Assembly: GCF_900446215.1 (NCBI RefSeq)
Contig: NZ_UAQZ01000013.1
Coordinates: forward strand, 372,001 to 436,000
Source: Burkholderia cenocepacia
GTDB lineage: Bacteria > Pseudomonadota > Gammaproteobacteria > Burkholderiales > Burkholderiaceae
DNA: 64,000 nucleotides
Direction of reading: 5' to 3'
Positions within the stretch are counted from its first letter, which is position 1, and every line of letters starts with the position of its first letter. Below, piece after piece: positions 8,337 through 16,425 of the stretch. The position numbers were made by a program, and so were the translations under genes. The notes under the pieces are model-generated. The model was not told where the DNA came from, did not search any database, and saw nothing but the letters and a program-made list of their open reading frames with translations.

Positions 8337-9458
8337 ATGCCCCGTCCCATCGTCGCCCATATCCGCCCCGACGCCGTCCGCCACAACCTCGACTTCATCC
8401 GCCGCACCGTCGCCCCATCGCGCGTGTGGGCCGTGGTCAAGGCCAATGCGTACGGCCACGGCATCGAACGGATCTATCCGGGCCTCGCGGCCGCCGACGG
8501 CATCGCGCTGCTCGATCTCGACGAAGCCGTGCGCGTACGCGAGCTCGGCTGGGACAAGCCCGTGCTGCTGCTCGAAGGCGTCTTCGAGCCGGCCGACGTC
8601 GAACTCGCCGATCGCTACCGGCTGACGGTCGCCGTTCACTGCGACGAACAGCTCGACCTGCTGATCGCCGCGAAGCCGCGGCAGCCGATCGACATCCAGC
8701 TCAAGATGAATTCCGGCATGAACCGGCTCGGCTATCGGCCGGCCGCGTTCCGCGCCGCGTGGGAACGCGCGGCGAGTGCACCGTCGATCGGCAAGATCAC
8801 GTTGATGATGCATTTCGCGAACGCCGACGAAGGCGAAGTCGACTGGCAGTTGGAGCAGTTCGACGCGACCACGGCCGGGATTCCGGGCGAGCGCTCGGTG
8901 TCGAATTCGGCGGCCGTGCTGTGGCATCCGCGCGCGCATCGCGACTGGGTGCGGCCCGGCACGATCCTGTACGGCGCGTCGCCGACGGGTGCTGCGCGGC
9001 ATATCGCCGACACGCCGCTGGTGGCCGCGATGACGCTGACCAGCAAGATCATCGGCGTGCAGACGCTCGCGCCGGAAGAGACCGTCGGCTACGGCCGCCG
9101 CTTCACGGCCGACCGGCCGATGCGGATCGGCGTCGTCGCGTGCGGCTACGCGGACGGCTATCCGCGCCACGCGCCGACCGGCACGCCGATCGCGGTGGAC
9201 GGCGTGATGACGCGCGTCGTCGGCCGCGTGTCGATGGACATGCTGACCGTCGACCTGACGCCTTGCCCGAACGCGGGCATCGGCTCGAGCGTCGAGCTGT
9301 GGGGCGACCAGGTGAAGGTGGACGACGTCGCGGAAGCCAGCGGCACGATCGGCTACGAGCTGATGTGCGCGCTCGCGCGCCGCGTGCCGGTCGTGATCGT
9401 GCCGCCCGGCGCGTCGACCGTGCAAGCGCCGCTGCGGACGGGGAGCTACGGTCGCTGA
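8337..9458 (+). CDS. alr: alanine racemase
   Basis: This 373-residue PLP enzyme interconverts L- and D-alanine for peptidoglycan. The PLP Lys is K35 in VVKANAYGHG, and the second catalytic residue is the Tyr in ETVGYGRRF near residue 248. Other family segments are IQLKMNSGMNRLGY, VSNSAAVLWHP, RPGTILYGASP and GRVSMDMLTVDL. Length is normal for the family. The start at 8337 is the first ATG before the homology; the Shine-Dalgarno is weak. No D-amino-acid dehydrogenase is adjacent, so a biosynthetic Alr rather than a catabolic DadX role is a guess. A terminator hairpin follows at 9530-9548. Confidence 0.95.
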   Translation: MPRPIVAHIRPDAVRHNLDFIRRTVAPSRVWAVVKANAYGHGIERIYPGLAAADGIALLDLDEAVRVRELGWDKPVLLLEGVFEPADVELADRYRLTVAVHCDEQLDLLIAAKPRQPIDIQLKMNSGMNRLGYRPAAFRAAWERAASAPSIGKITLMMHFANADEGEVDWQLEQFDATTAGIPGERSVSNSAAVLWHPRAHRDWVRPGTILYGASPTGAARHIADTPLVAAMTLTSKIIGVQTLAPEETVGYGRRFTADRPMRIGVVACGYADGYPRHAPTGTPIAVDGVMTRVVGRVSMDMLTVDLTPCPNAGIGSSVELWGDQVKVDDVAEASGTIGYELMCALARRVPVVIVPPGASTVQAPLRTGSYGR

Positions 9459-9529
9459 CCGGCGGCGCTGCGTCGCGGCGGCGGTACGTGACCGCGTCGC
9501 CGCGCATGCCATGCTGTCTATCTGCTTGC

Positions 9530-9548
9530 GGGCCGCCTCGGGCGGCCC
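9530..9548. terminator. bidirectional terminator hairpin between alr and enoyl-CoA hydratase genes
   Basis: GGGCCGCC (9530-9537) pairs perfectly with GGCGGCCC (9541-9548) around a TCG loop. It lies between two convergent genes, 72 bases after the alr stop. The following bases are GTTCGCTTTG, so the U-tract is weak. Confidence 0.6.
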
Positions 9549-9644
9549 GTTCGCTTTGCAGCGCCCCCACGCGCGCCGGCGACGACGCGGTACGGCGTTG
9601 CGCGCCGTGCAACGACACGCTGCGTGCCCGCCTCCGTCACCGCA

Positions 9645-10439
9645 TCACGAACGCCACGTCGGCTTCCGCTTCTCGAGGAACGCGTCGATCCCCTCGCCCG
9701 CATCCTCTTCCATCATGTTGCGCGCCATCACGTCGCCCGCATACGCATACGCTTCGTCGAGCGGCAACTCGCGCTGACGATAGAACATCTGCTTGCCATA
9801 ACGCACCGCGGCCGGGCTCTTCGCGACGATCTCCGCGACCTTGCGCGCGACGGCTGCATCGAGTGCATCCTCGGGCACGGCTTCGTTGACGAGCCCCCAC
9901 GCGGCGGCCGTCGCCGCATCGACGAAGCGCCCGGTCATCAGCATGTCGAAGGCGCGCTTGGCCGCGACGTTGCGGCTGAGCGCGACGGCCGGCGTCGAGC
10001 AGAACAGCCCGACGTTGATGCCCGACACCGCGAAGCGCGCGGTATCGGCCGCGATCGCGAGGTCGCACGCGGCGACGAGCTGGCAGCCGGCCGCCGTCGC
10101 GATGCCGTGCACGCGTGCGATCACCGGCACCGGCAACGCGCGCATCGCGAGCATCACGCGGCTGCACTGCGCGAACAGCGTGCGGTAGTAGTCGAGTTCG
10201 GGCTTGCCGCGCATCTGCCGCAAGTCGTGGCCGGCGCAAAACGCCTTGCCTTCGGCGGCCAGCACGACGCAGCGCACGTGCGGATCGGCCGCCAGCGTAT
10301 CGAACGCATCGTGCAGGGCCGACAGCATCGCTTCGGACAACGCGTTGAACTGCTGCGGGCGGTTCAGCCGCAGCGTGACGACGCCGTCGTGCGCGTCGCG
10401 CAGCAGGATCGGCTCGGCGGTCTGTTGATCGGGTTCCAT
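9645..10439 (-). CDS. enoyl-CoA hydratase/isomerase family protein
   Basis: This 264-residue crotonase-fold protein has the oxyanion-hole segment GKAFCAGHDLRQM near residues 63-75 and the second segment GIATAAGCQLVAACDLAIA near 111-129. It ends in FLEKRKPTWRS. In crotonases these loops hold the acyl-CoA thioester. The usual first catalytic Glu region (AAGCQL) has Cys-Gln rather than Gly-x-E, so hydratase activity is not certain; such members are often annotated as hydratase domain-containing protein 3-like. The start at 10439 has GGAG upstream. It is 184 bases downstream of the drug exporter on the same strand and may be cotranscribed. Confidence 0.87.
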   Translation of the reverse strand: MEPDQQTAEPILLRDAHDGVVTLRLNRPQQFNALSEAMLSALHDAFDTLAADPHVRCVVLAAEGKAFCAGHDLRQMRGKPELDYYRTLFAQCSRVMLAMRALPVPVIARVHGIATAAGCQLVAACDLAIAADTARFAVSGINVGLFCSTPAVALSRNVAAKRAFDMLMTGRFVDAATAAAWGLVNEAVPEDALDAAVARKVAEIVAKSPAAVRYGKQMFYRQRELPLDEAYAYAGDVMARNMMEEDAGEGIDAFLEKRKPTWRS

Positions 10440-10623
10440 GGGGCTCCGCTGGACGGGGGTCGACAGGTTGCGCGGCGAGGCGGGCGGGTGGTCATCGCGC
10501 CCGCTCGCTCGCGGCATATCCCGGAAATGGTCCTCCACATTGCGCACCGCGTCCAGCCGCGTCGCCGCATGCGCGTGCGCGGCGGCCTGCCGGCCACTAC
10601 GCCACACCCTTGCCGCTCGTGCG

Positions 10624-12057
10624 TCAACGGCGCGGCTGCGGCTGCGCGGCTTCCACGCGGCCTGCCGTCCTCGCCGCCAGCGCGGCTATCGCATAGGCGA
10701 CGCATCCGAGCGCCGCGACCGCCCACAGCGCATCGGCCGGATCCGGCAACAGGATCGTCGCGGCGCCTGCGACGGCCACGCCGAGCAGGCTGCCGGCCTG
10801 CCGCGCCGCGTTGAGGAACCCGGATGCCACGCCCGCCGCGTCGGCAGGCACCTGTTCGAGCACCGTCGCGATCATCGGCGCCACCGACAGCGCGGTTCCG
10901 GTGCCGAATGCGACCATGGCCGTCCAGACCACCGGCCACGGCGCACGCAGCGCGAGCGCAAGCGCGATCGCCGGAACGGCCAGCGCCGCCATCGCGAGGC
11001 CGTTTGCCATCAGCCTGACCGGACGCACCCGGCCGTGCAGTTTTCCCGACAGCAGATTGCCGAGCGACAGGCTCAGCGCGAACGGCAACAGCGTCAGCCC
11101 CGTCTGCCGCGCACTCATGCCGAAGCGCCCGTGCAGGTACAGGCTCAGCACGAACAGCAGCCCGAAGTAGCCGACATAGACGAGGCTGCCCATCAGGTTC
11201 ATCGCGACGAAGACGCGATTGCGAAACCACGCGAGCGGCACCATCGGATGGCGGGCACGCCGCTCGATGACGACCAGCACCGCGGCGGCGAGCGCGGCGA
11301 CCAGCAGCGCGCACCGGACCTCCGTGGCGCCGACGCCGCGCGTCGGCAGTTCGATCACCGCGAAACACAGCGCACCGAGCGCCGTCGCGCCGACGCACTG
11401 GCCCGCCCAGTCGAACGGGCGCACGTCCCGCGCGGCCGACGCCCGAACGAGCGCCGCCGCGCCGGCAAAGGCGACCGCGCCGGTGGGCACGTTGATCAGG
11501 AACGCGCTGCGCCAACCGAAATCGTCGACCAGGATTCCGCCGAGTACCGGCCCCACGGCGACCGCGACCGACGCGATGCCGGCCCACACCGCGATCGCCC
11601 GCGCGCGCTCGGCCGGCACGTCGAAGGTGCTGCGCACGATCGCGAGCGACGCGGGCAGGAAGAGCGCGGCGCCCATGCCCTGCCCGAAACGCGCGACCAC
11701 GAGGATCGCCACCGACGACGCGCCCCCGCACGCCGCCGACGCGGCGACGAACAGCGCCAGCCCGGCCAGATACACGTGCTTCGCGCCGAACCGGTCGGAC
11801 AGCGCGCCGCCCGCGAGGATCAGCGCGGCGAAGCTGAGCGTGTACGCGTCGACGATCCACGCGAGTTCCGCGACCGTCGCGCCGAGGCTCGTGCGCATCG
11901 CCGGCAGCGCCACGTTGACGATCGTCGAATCGAGCACCGCCATGAACATGCCGACCGCGACGAGCGCCAGCGTCAGGCGCTGCTCGCGCGCCGTCGGATG
12001 GTTCGGTGTCGCCACCGAGACGGGTGCGGGGACGGAAACGGAATGGCAGTCGGACAT
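10624..12057 (-). CDS. MFS multidrug exporter, DHA2 (EmrB/QacA) type
   Basis: This 477-residue protein has about 14 membrane helices. LDSTIVNVALP in helix 1 is the DHA2 signature, and GGALSDRFGAKHVYLAGL is the family motif A loop. ILVDDFGWRSAFLINVP is the conserved helix 5-6 segment. A cytoplasmic tail of about 30 residues is rich in Ala and Arg. GGAGG lies six bases before the ATG at 12057. It should be a proton-driven exporter of organic compounds. A LysR gene is transcribed away from it and a perfect palindrome lies between them, so it is probably induced by an unknown ligand of that regulator. Confidence 0.9.
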   Translation of the reverse strand: MSDCHSVSVPAPVSVATPNHPTAREQRLTLALVAVGMFMAVLDSTIVNVALPAMRTSLGATVAELAWIVDAYTLSFAALILAGGALSDRFGAKHVYLAGLALFVAASAACGGASSVAILVVARFGQGMGAALFLPASLAIVRSTFDVPAERARAIAVWAGIASVAVAVGPVLGGILVDDFGWRSAFLINVPTGAVAFAGAAALVRASAARDVRPFDWAGQCVGATALGALCFAVIELPTRGVGATEVRCALLVAALAAAVLVVIERRARHPMVPLAWFRNRVFVAMNLMGSLVYVGYFGLLFVLSLYLHGRFGMSARQTGLTLLPFALSLSLGNLLSGKLHGRVRPVRLMANGLAMAALAVPAIALALALRAPWPVVWTAMVAFGTGTALSVAPMIATVLEQVPADAAGVASGFLNAARQAGSLLGVAVAGAATILLPDPADALWAVAALGCVAYAIAALAARTAGRVEAAQPQPRR

Positions 12058-12130
12058 GACACCTCCAGGCAGATGCCGGGAGTCTAGGACCGGCCGCGCG
12101 ATGCGGAAAAGTGATAATTTCGCATTTGCC

Positions 12131-12148
12131 TGATGCAGATCTGCATCA
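12131..12148. promoter_or_regulatory. perfect 18-bp palindrome, candidate LysR operator
   Basis: TGATGCAGATCTGCATCA reads the same on both strands. It lies in the 119-base divergent region between the exporter and the LysR gene, 29 bases before the regulator ATG. Its position and symmetry suggest the binding site of that regulator. Confidence 0.6.
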
Positions 12149-12176
12149 CCGATTCCCGTCCGTCGCCACCAGCCCG

Positions 12177-13085
12177 ATGACACAATCGATCCGCATGAAC
12201 TGGGACAACGCCCGCTTCTTCCTCGCCCTGGCGCGCACCGGCACCCTGCGCGGCGCCGCGGCGCAGCTGAACGTCGACCAGGCGACGGTCGGGCGCCGGA
12301 TCGCCGCGCTCGAGGACGAACTGTCGGCCCGGCTGTTTCTCCGCACACCGACCCTCTATGTGCTGACGACCGCGGGCGAAGCGCTGCTCGAACCGGCCGA
12401 AACGATGGAACGCGCGTCGCTGACGATCGAGCGCCGGGTAATGGGGCTCGACGAGCAACTGGCCGGGTCGGTGCGCATCGCCACGACCGACACGCTCGGC
12501 AAGCGCTTCGTCGTTCCGGCGATCGCCCGCGTGCGGCGCAAGCATGCCGGCATCGACGTGGTATGCGTGACGTCGGCGCAAATCACCAACCTCACGCGCC
12601 GCGAGGCGGATCTCGCGATTCGCACGTTGCGGCCGGAATCGCCGGACCTGATCGTCAGGCGGCTCGGTCATCTCGAAACGGGCATCTACGCATCGCGCCG
12701 CTACCTGGCCGAACGCGGCGAGCCGGTCGCCGGCAGCGCGTTCGACGGGCACGATCTGGTGATGTACCAGCAACCGGTGGTGCCGACGATGTGGGACGCG
12801 CTGTGCGGCGAACCGACTTCGCGCGGCCGCGTGATGTTCCAGACGTCGTCGACGATGATGCTGGTGGAGGCCACGCTCGCGGGGCTCGGCATCGCGGAGC
12901 TGCCGTGCTTCCGCGCCGACACCGAGCCGGAACTGGTGCGCCTCATGCCGCAGCGATGCAATCATTTCGACGTGTGGCTCGTCGCCCACACCGATCTCTA
13001 CAAGACCGCGCGCGTGCAGGCGGTGATCGAAGCGGTCGTCGACGAATTCGCGACGGCGGCGAGCGCGACGACCGCTGCCCGATAA
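12177..13085 (+). CDS. LysR-family transcriptional regulator
   Basis: This 302-residue protein has the HTH in MNWDNARFFLALARTGTLRG and LNVDQATVGRRIAALEDEL (residues about 7-66). The effector domain includes RIATTDTLGKRFVVPAI and a C-terminal helix. I chose ATG 12177; ATG 12195 (MNWD) is an alternative and is where family homology begins. The typical TLRGAAAQLNVDQATVGRR sequence places it in the group of LysR proteins with MNWDD-type starts. It is divergent from the DHA2 exporter and is probably its regulator, binding the 18-bp palindrome at 12131. Confidence 0.88.
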   Translation: MTQSIRMNWDNARFFLALARTGTLRGAAAQLNVDQATVGRRIAALEDELSARLFLRTPTLYVLTTAGEALLEPAETMERASLTIERRVMGLDEQLAGSVRIATTDTLGKRFVVPAIARVRRKHAGIDVVCVTSAQITNLTRREADLAIRTLRPESPDLIVRRLGHLETGIYASRRYLAERGEPVAGSAFDGHDLVMYQQPVVPTMWDALCGEPTSRGRVMFQTSSTMMLVEATLAGLGIAELPCFRADTEPELVRLMPQRCNHFDVWLVAHTDLYKTARVQAVIEAVVDEFATAASATTAAR

Positions 13086-13115
13086 CGCGGGTTTCAGGCT
13101 TTGCAGGCTTCTGCG

Positions 13116-13574
13116 TCAGCGCACCGGGGGGTGTCTCCCGCTACGCGAGGCACGCACGCCCGACCACACCTGACCGACGCCAACGGCGAAAAAAACCATA
13201 CCCATCGCGCCGATGGTCAGCACGGTGCCCCAGATCGCGCCGAACGTGTTCATCCGCGCGGTCGTCCTCGGCGCGTCCGGCGCATAGCGCACTTCGACCG
13301 TCGCGCCGTCCTCGACGCTGACTTCGCCGCCTTGCGCATAATCGACCTGCTCACCCGCGAGCGTCGTGAACGTGATCTCCGGATGATGCGGACCTGCGTT
13401 CAGCTTGACCACGCGCCCTGGCACGACGACCGACGTTCGCAGGAATTCGCGTGTCGACTGCGCGTACAACGCAGTGCCGATCAGCATGCACGTGCCCACG
13501 ATGGTAAAAACGATGCCCTTCGCGATCCGCCACTCGATGTGCTGCGCAGCGGGTCGCCCGATTTCAGTTGCCAT
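13116..13574 (-). CDS. DUF3592-family membrane protein
   Basis: This 152-residue protein has two membrane helices (about residues 16-37 and 111-138) around a soluble segment of about 70 residues with HHPEITFTTLAGEQVDYAQGG and VEVRYAPDAPRTTARMNT. This order and the YxPxxP-type motif before helix 2 fit DUF3592. No function is established for the family. The ATG at 13574 is supported by the end of upstream homology; an AGGAG sits rather far, about 13 bases upstream. It is convergent with the LysR gene and lies downstream of the chemosensory-like cassette on the same strand, separated by 145 bases. Confidence 0.75.
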   Translation of the reverse strand: MATEIGRPAAQHIEWRIAKGIVFTIVGTCMLIGTALYAQSTREFLRTSVVVPGRVVKLNAGPHHPEITFTTLAGEQVDYAQGGEVSVEDGATVEVRYAPDAPRTTARMNTFGAIWGTVLTIGAMGMVFFAVGVGQVWSGVRASRSGRHPPVR

Positions 13575-13719
13575 CTGCTTCGTTCCGCTCCTGATGTTCG
13601 TCAATGCCGGGCATGCGGCGCATGATGCGCCGCCACGCCGCCCTCGGCATCCGGCAGGATACGGACATCCCGGCACGCTGTAAATCGCGTACGCAAGCCC
13701 GCGCCGGGCCGCTCGCGCG

Positions 13720-14085
13720 TCAGCCCGCGAGCTTCTTCAGCGCGTCGAGCACCGCATCGCCCTTGAACGGCTTCACGATCCAGCCCTTCACGCCGGCGGC
13801 CTTGCCGCGCTCCTTCATCGCCGGGCTGCTTTCGGTCGTCAGCATCACGACGTTGACCGCCGTGTTCGCCAGTTCGCCGCGAATCTTCTCGACCATCGTC
13901 AGGCCGTCCATGTTCGGCATGTTCACGTCGCTGATCACGAGGCGCACGCCGGGCGTCGCCTTGAGCTTCGCGAGCCCGTCCTTGCCGTCGACGGCCGTCG
14001 CGACGTCCAGCCCGTGATTGCGCAGGAAGCCGGCCACTTCGTCGCGCACCGTGCCCGAATCGTCGACCACCAGAATCTTTGCCAT
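13720..14085 (-). CDS. CheY-like single-domain response regulator
   Basis: This is a 121-residue receiver domain with no output domain. Acidic pocket residues are D8-D9, the phosphoryl acceptor is D53 in VISDVNMPNMDG, the switch Thr is in MLTTESS (83-84) and the invariant Lys is K105 in VKPFKG. It is the last gene of the five-gene chemosensory-like cassette, 29 bases after the upstream gene, with AAGGGG before the ATG. It should receive phosphate from the HPt domain of the kinase at 16426-18801. Output target is unknown: flagellar motor, pilus or another protein are all possible. Confidence 0.93.
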   Translation of the reverse strand: MAKILVVDDSGTVRDEVAGFLRNHGLDVATAVDGKDGLAKLKATPGVRLVISDVNMPNMDGLTMVEKIRGELANTAVNVVMLTTESSPAMKERGKAAGVKGWIVKPFKGDAVLDALKKLAG

Positions 14086-14114
14086 GTCGTATTCCCCTTT
14101 CGTTGTTGCTGACT

Positions 14115-15074
14115 TCAAAACAGTTCGAGTTCGCCCGATTCGACCATCGGCCCGACGTCCTGCACCGATTCGCGGAAATCTTCCGGCGACCAGCTGAGGC
14201 TGAACACGAAACGCTGGTCGAGACGGACCGAACGCCCCGATGCCGGATCGGTCATCCGGTACTTGAAACAGAGCTGCGGGCAGTCGCCGCCGAACGAGAT
14301 GAACTTCTGCTTGTGATTGACGACGAGCGGCACCTGCACCGGATGGCGCGCCAGCGCCTCGGCGTCGCCGAGATAGCGGTTCTTGAACGCGCCCCACACG
14401 AGGTTGGTCAGTTCGCCGAGCACGCTGTTCACGTCGCGGAAATCCGGCGCGCGGCCGCCGTCGCGCGTGCCGCCGAGCATGTCGAGCAGCGGCTGCTCGC
14501 TCGTCTGCAGCAGCATGTAGCCGCGGCACCACGCGCTTTCGAGCGCGATCAGGCTGAACACCTCGCCGAAGATGATCTGGTCGCGCACGATGCACGGCGT
14601 GTCGTGCTCGATCGTCATGCCCGGGAACAGGCTGTCGAGGCGCGCCTCGGTGATCTCCGAGATGCCGCGCACCAGCGCGTTCGGGTAGTCGCGGCCGAAC
14701 AGGTATTCGTCGATCGCGCGCTCGAGCGGCGTCATGTCGTCGGCGACGTAGGCCGCGCATGCGACGCGCGCCAGCGCATCGGGCAGCCCGTCGCGCGACG
14801 CGAGCGATTCGCGGCGCAGGATGATCGGCAGCTCGGGCCGCAGCGCGTCGATCTGCGTCGCGATGATCGCGCTCTCGACCGGCGAGCCGCCGTAATCCTC
14901 GGCCAGCAGGATCGCGCCGAGATCGATGTTCGAGCGCAGCACCTTCAGCAGCCGGCTGCGCCGCACGGTCAGGCCGACCAGGTTGTGCTCGTCGCAGAAA
15001 CGCTTGATCGCGTCGGCGTGCACGCGGCTGTCGTCGAGCACGAGCACCTTGCTGACGGGTTGGTCTTCGGTCAT
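14115..15074 (-). CDS. receiver-like plus CheX-type phosphatase domain protein
   Basis: This 319-residue protein has an N-terminal receiver-like domain (about 8-125; VSKVLVLDDSRVHADAIKRF, then LGAILLAEDYGG). The C-terminal part (about 150-310) resembles CheX/CheC-type CheY-P phosphatases, with SVLGELTNLVWGAFKNR as the E-x-x-N helix. The receiver lacks an obvious canonical acceptor Asp in the D-x-x-M-P context, so it may be a pseudo-receiver. The protein ends ESGELELF, sharing GELELF with the next gene upstream. The ATG at 15074 lies in a tightly packed operon, 22 bases after the previous stop. It probably dephosphorylates or sequesters the CheY-like protein at 13720. Confidence 0.75.
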   Translation of the reverse strand: MTEDQPVSKVLVLDDSRVHADAIKRFCDEHNLVGLTVRRSRLLKVLRSNIDLGAILLAEDYGGSPVESAIIATQIDALRPELPIILRRESLASRDGLPDALARVACAAYVADDMTPLERAIDEYLFGRDYPNALVRGISEITEARLDSLFPGMTIEHDTPCIVRDQIIFGEVFSLIALESAWCRGYMLLQTSEQPLLDMLGGTRDGGRAPDFRDVNSVLGELTNLVWGAFKNRYLGDAEALARHPVQVPLVVNHKQKFISFGGDCPQLCFKYRMTDPASGRSVRLDQRFVFSLSWSPEDFRESVQDVGPMVESGELELF

Positions 15075-15096
15075 CTCACGGGTTCCTGATGGTCGG

Positions 15097-15678
15097 TCAG
15101 AACAGTTCGAGCTCGCCGCCGGTTTCCACCGTGGCCGTTTCCGGCACATGGAAATCGACCGGCGCGTTCGCGCACACGCACAGCGTCGCGCCGACCCGCA
15201 CGTCGCCGTCGAGCGTCAGGTCGTACGCAGCCACGTAATCGGGCGCGAGCGCACGCATGTAGTCGATGCTCGCGCCGCTCAGCAGGTAAGGCGTCGACAT
15301 CCCGAGATCGGGAAACGGCGCGGTCAGCGCCTGGTTGATCGCGCCGCAACACAGGTTCGCGACCTCCATGAACGCTTCGGTCAACGGCCGCTGGCTGCTC
15401 GTGCCCGCCGTCGTGCCGGCGAAATGGCGGCGCGTCGCGTCGTCGTCGCTGAAGCGCAGCGCGAGCAGCAGGCGGAAATGCAGCGCCGAGATCGTCAGCA
15501 CGGCCACGTGTTCGGGCACCTTCGGCTTCGATCGCGATTTCGCGAGCACGCGATCGGGCGCGTCGGGATCGTGACCGGCGGCCGGCCGGATCTCGCACGC
15601 GCCGCCGGCCGCGAGCCGCGTGCGCGCGGCATCGAAAAAGATCCGTTCGAAACCGGCCCTCGCCTGCGCACTGATCAC
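15097..15678 (-). CDS. CheX-like chemotaxis phosphatase-type protein
   Basis: This 193-residue protein has a CheX-like helix EAFMEVANLCCGAINQAL (E-x-x-N pattern, residues about 102-119) and a second half with beta-strand character. It ends TGGELELF, sharing the last six residues with the other CheX-type protein at 14115. The ATG at 15678 overlaps the stop of the MCP-like gene in an ATGA arrangement. No receiver domain is present. Its likely partner is the CheY-like protein of the same cassette. The family call rests on the helix motif and operon context and is moderate. Confidence 0.65.
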   Translation of the reverse strand: MISAQARAGFERIFFDAARTRLAAGGACEIRPAAGHDPDAPDRVLAKSRSKPKVPEHVAVLTISALHFRLLLALRFSDDDATRRHFAGTTAGTSSQRPLTEAFMEVANLCCGAINQALTAPFPDLGMSTPYLLSGASIDYMRALAPDYVAAYDLTLDGDVRVGATLCVCANAPVDFHVPETATVETGGELELF

Positions 15679-16421
15679 GCGGCTTCCCCTTCGATTCGCG
15701 CGTGCAGTTGCCCGGCCAGCGTCTCGACGGTCGCGAGCGCGGCCGTGATCATCTTGCCGCCGGCCTGGATGTCCTGGAACGTCGCGGCCGTCACGAGATC
15801 GTTGCGGTTCAGGCTGTCGCGATAGCTGTTCGACAGTTGCTGCGAGCGCGCGGCCAGCCCGCGCACCTCGCTCGCGACGATCGAGAAGCCGCGCCCGGCC
15901 GTGCCCGCGCGCGCGGCCTCGATCGACGCGTTCAGCGACACGATCGATACGTGCGCGACGATCGCGGACAGTTCCTGGTTCTTCGTGCGCATGTCCTGGT
16001 TCTGCGTGGTCAGCGAGATCATCTGCTCGTGCCAGCGCTCGAACGTGCCGGCGAGCCCGCGCAGGCGCGCGGCTTCGTCGGCGATCTTCAGCGCGTGCTG
16101 CGCGAGCGCCGCGCGGTCAGCCGACAGCGCCTGCAACGCGTCGCGCTGCGCGCCGTGCGCGGCGGTCTCGCGCGTCAGCGCCTCCGCCAGTTGCGCCTCG
16201 CGTTGCGCCCATGCGTCGGCGGCGTCCGCATGCGCCGACGCCGCTTCATCGGCGCGTGCGCCGGCTGCATCGAGCGCGTCGCGCAACGCATCGGCCTCGC
16301 GCGTGAGCGCCGCGACGAGCCGCCTGCGCGTCACGCGCAACACGACCGCCGCCGCCACCGCGACGACCACGCCGCCCGCCAGCGCGGCGGCCACCTGAAT
16401 CATCCACGCCTGCTCGATCAC
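15675..16421 (-). CDS. short MCP-like signalling protein, membrane-anchored
   Basis: This 248-residue protein has one N-terminal helix (about 7-27), an Ala/Arg/Glu-rich coiled coil (about 30-130) and a short methyl-accepting-type segment (SLNASIEAARAGTAGRGFSI then VASEVRGLA, about 160-195). It has no periplasmic domain and no HAMP. I chose the GTG at 16421, which has GGAG eight bases upstream and starts four bases after the kinase stop; ATG 16403 is an alternative. The classical receptor hairpin is much longer, so this is a minimal version. It might cluster or activate the membrane kinase encoded just upstream. Confidence 0.8.
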   Translation of the reverse strand: MIEQAWMIQVAAALAGGVVVAVAAAVVLRVTRRRLVAALTREADALRDALDAAGARADEAASAHADAADAWAQREAQLAEALTRETAAHGAQRDALQALSADRAALAQHALKIADEAARLRGLAGTFERWHEQMISLTTQNQDMRTKNQELSAIVAHVSIVSLNASIEAARAGTAGRGFSIVASEVRGLAARSQQLSNSYRDSLNRNDLVTAATFQDIQAGGKMITAALATVETLAGQLHARIEGEAA

Positions 16422-16425
16422 GCCG

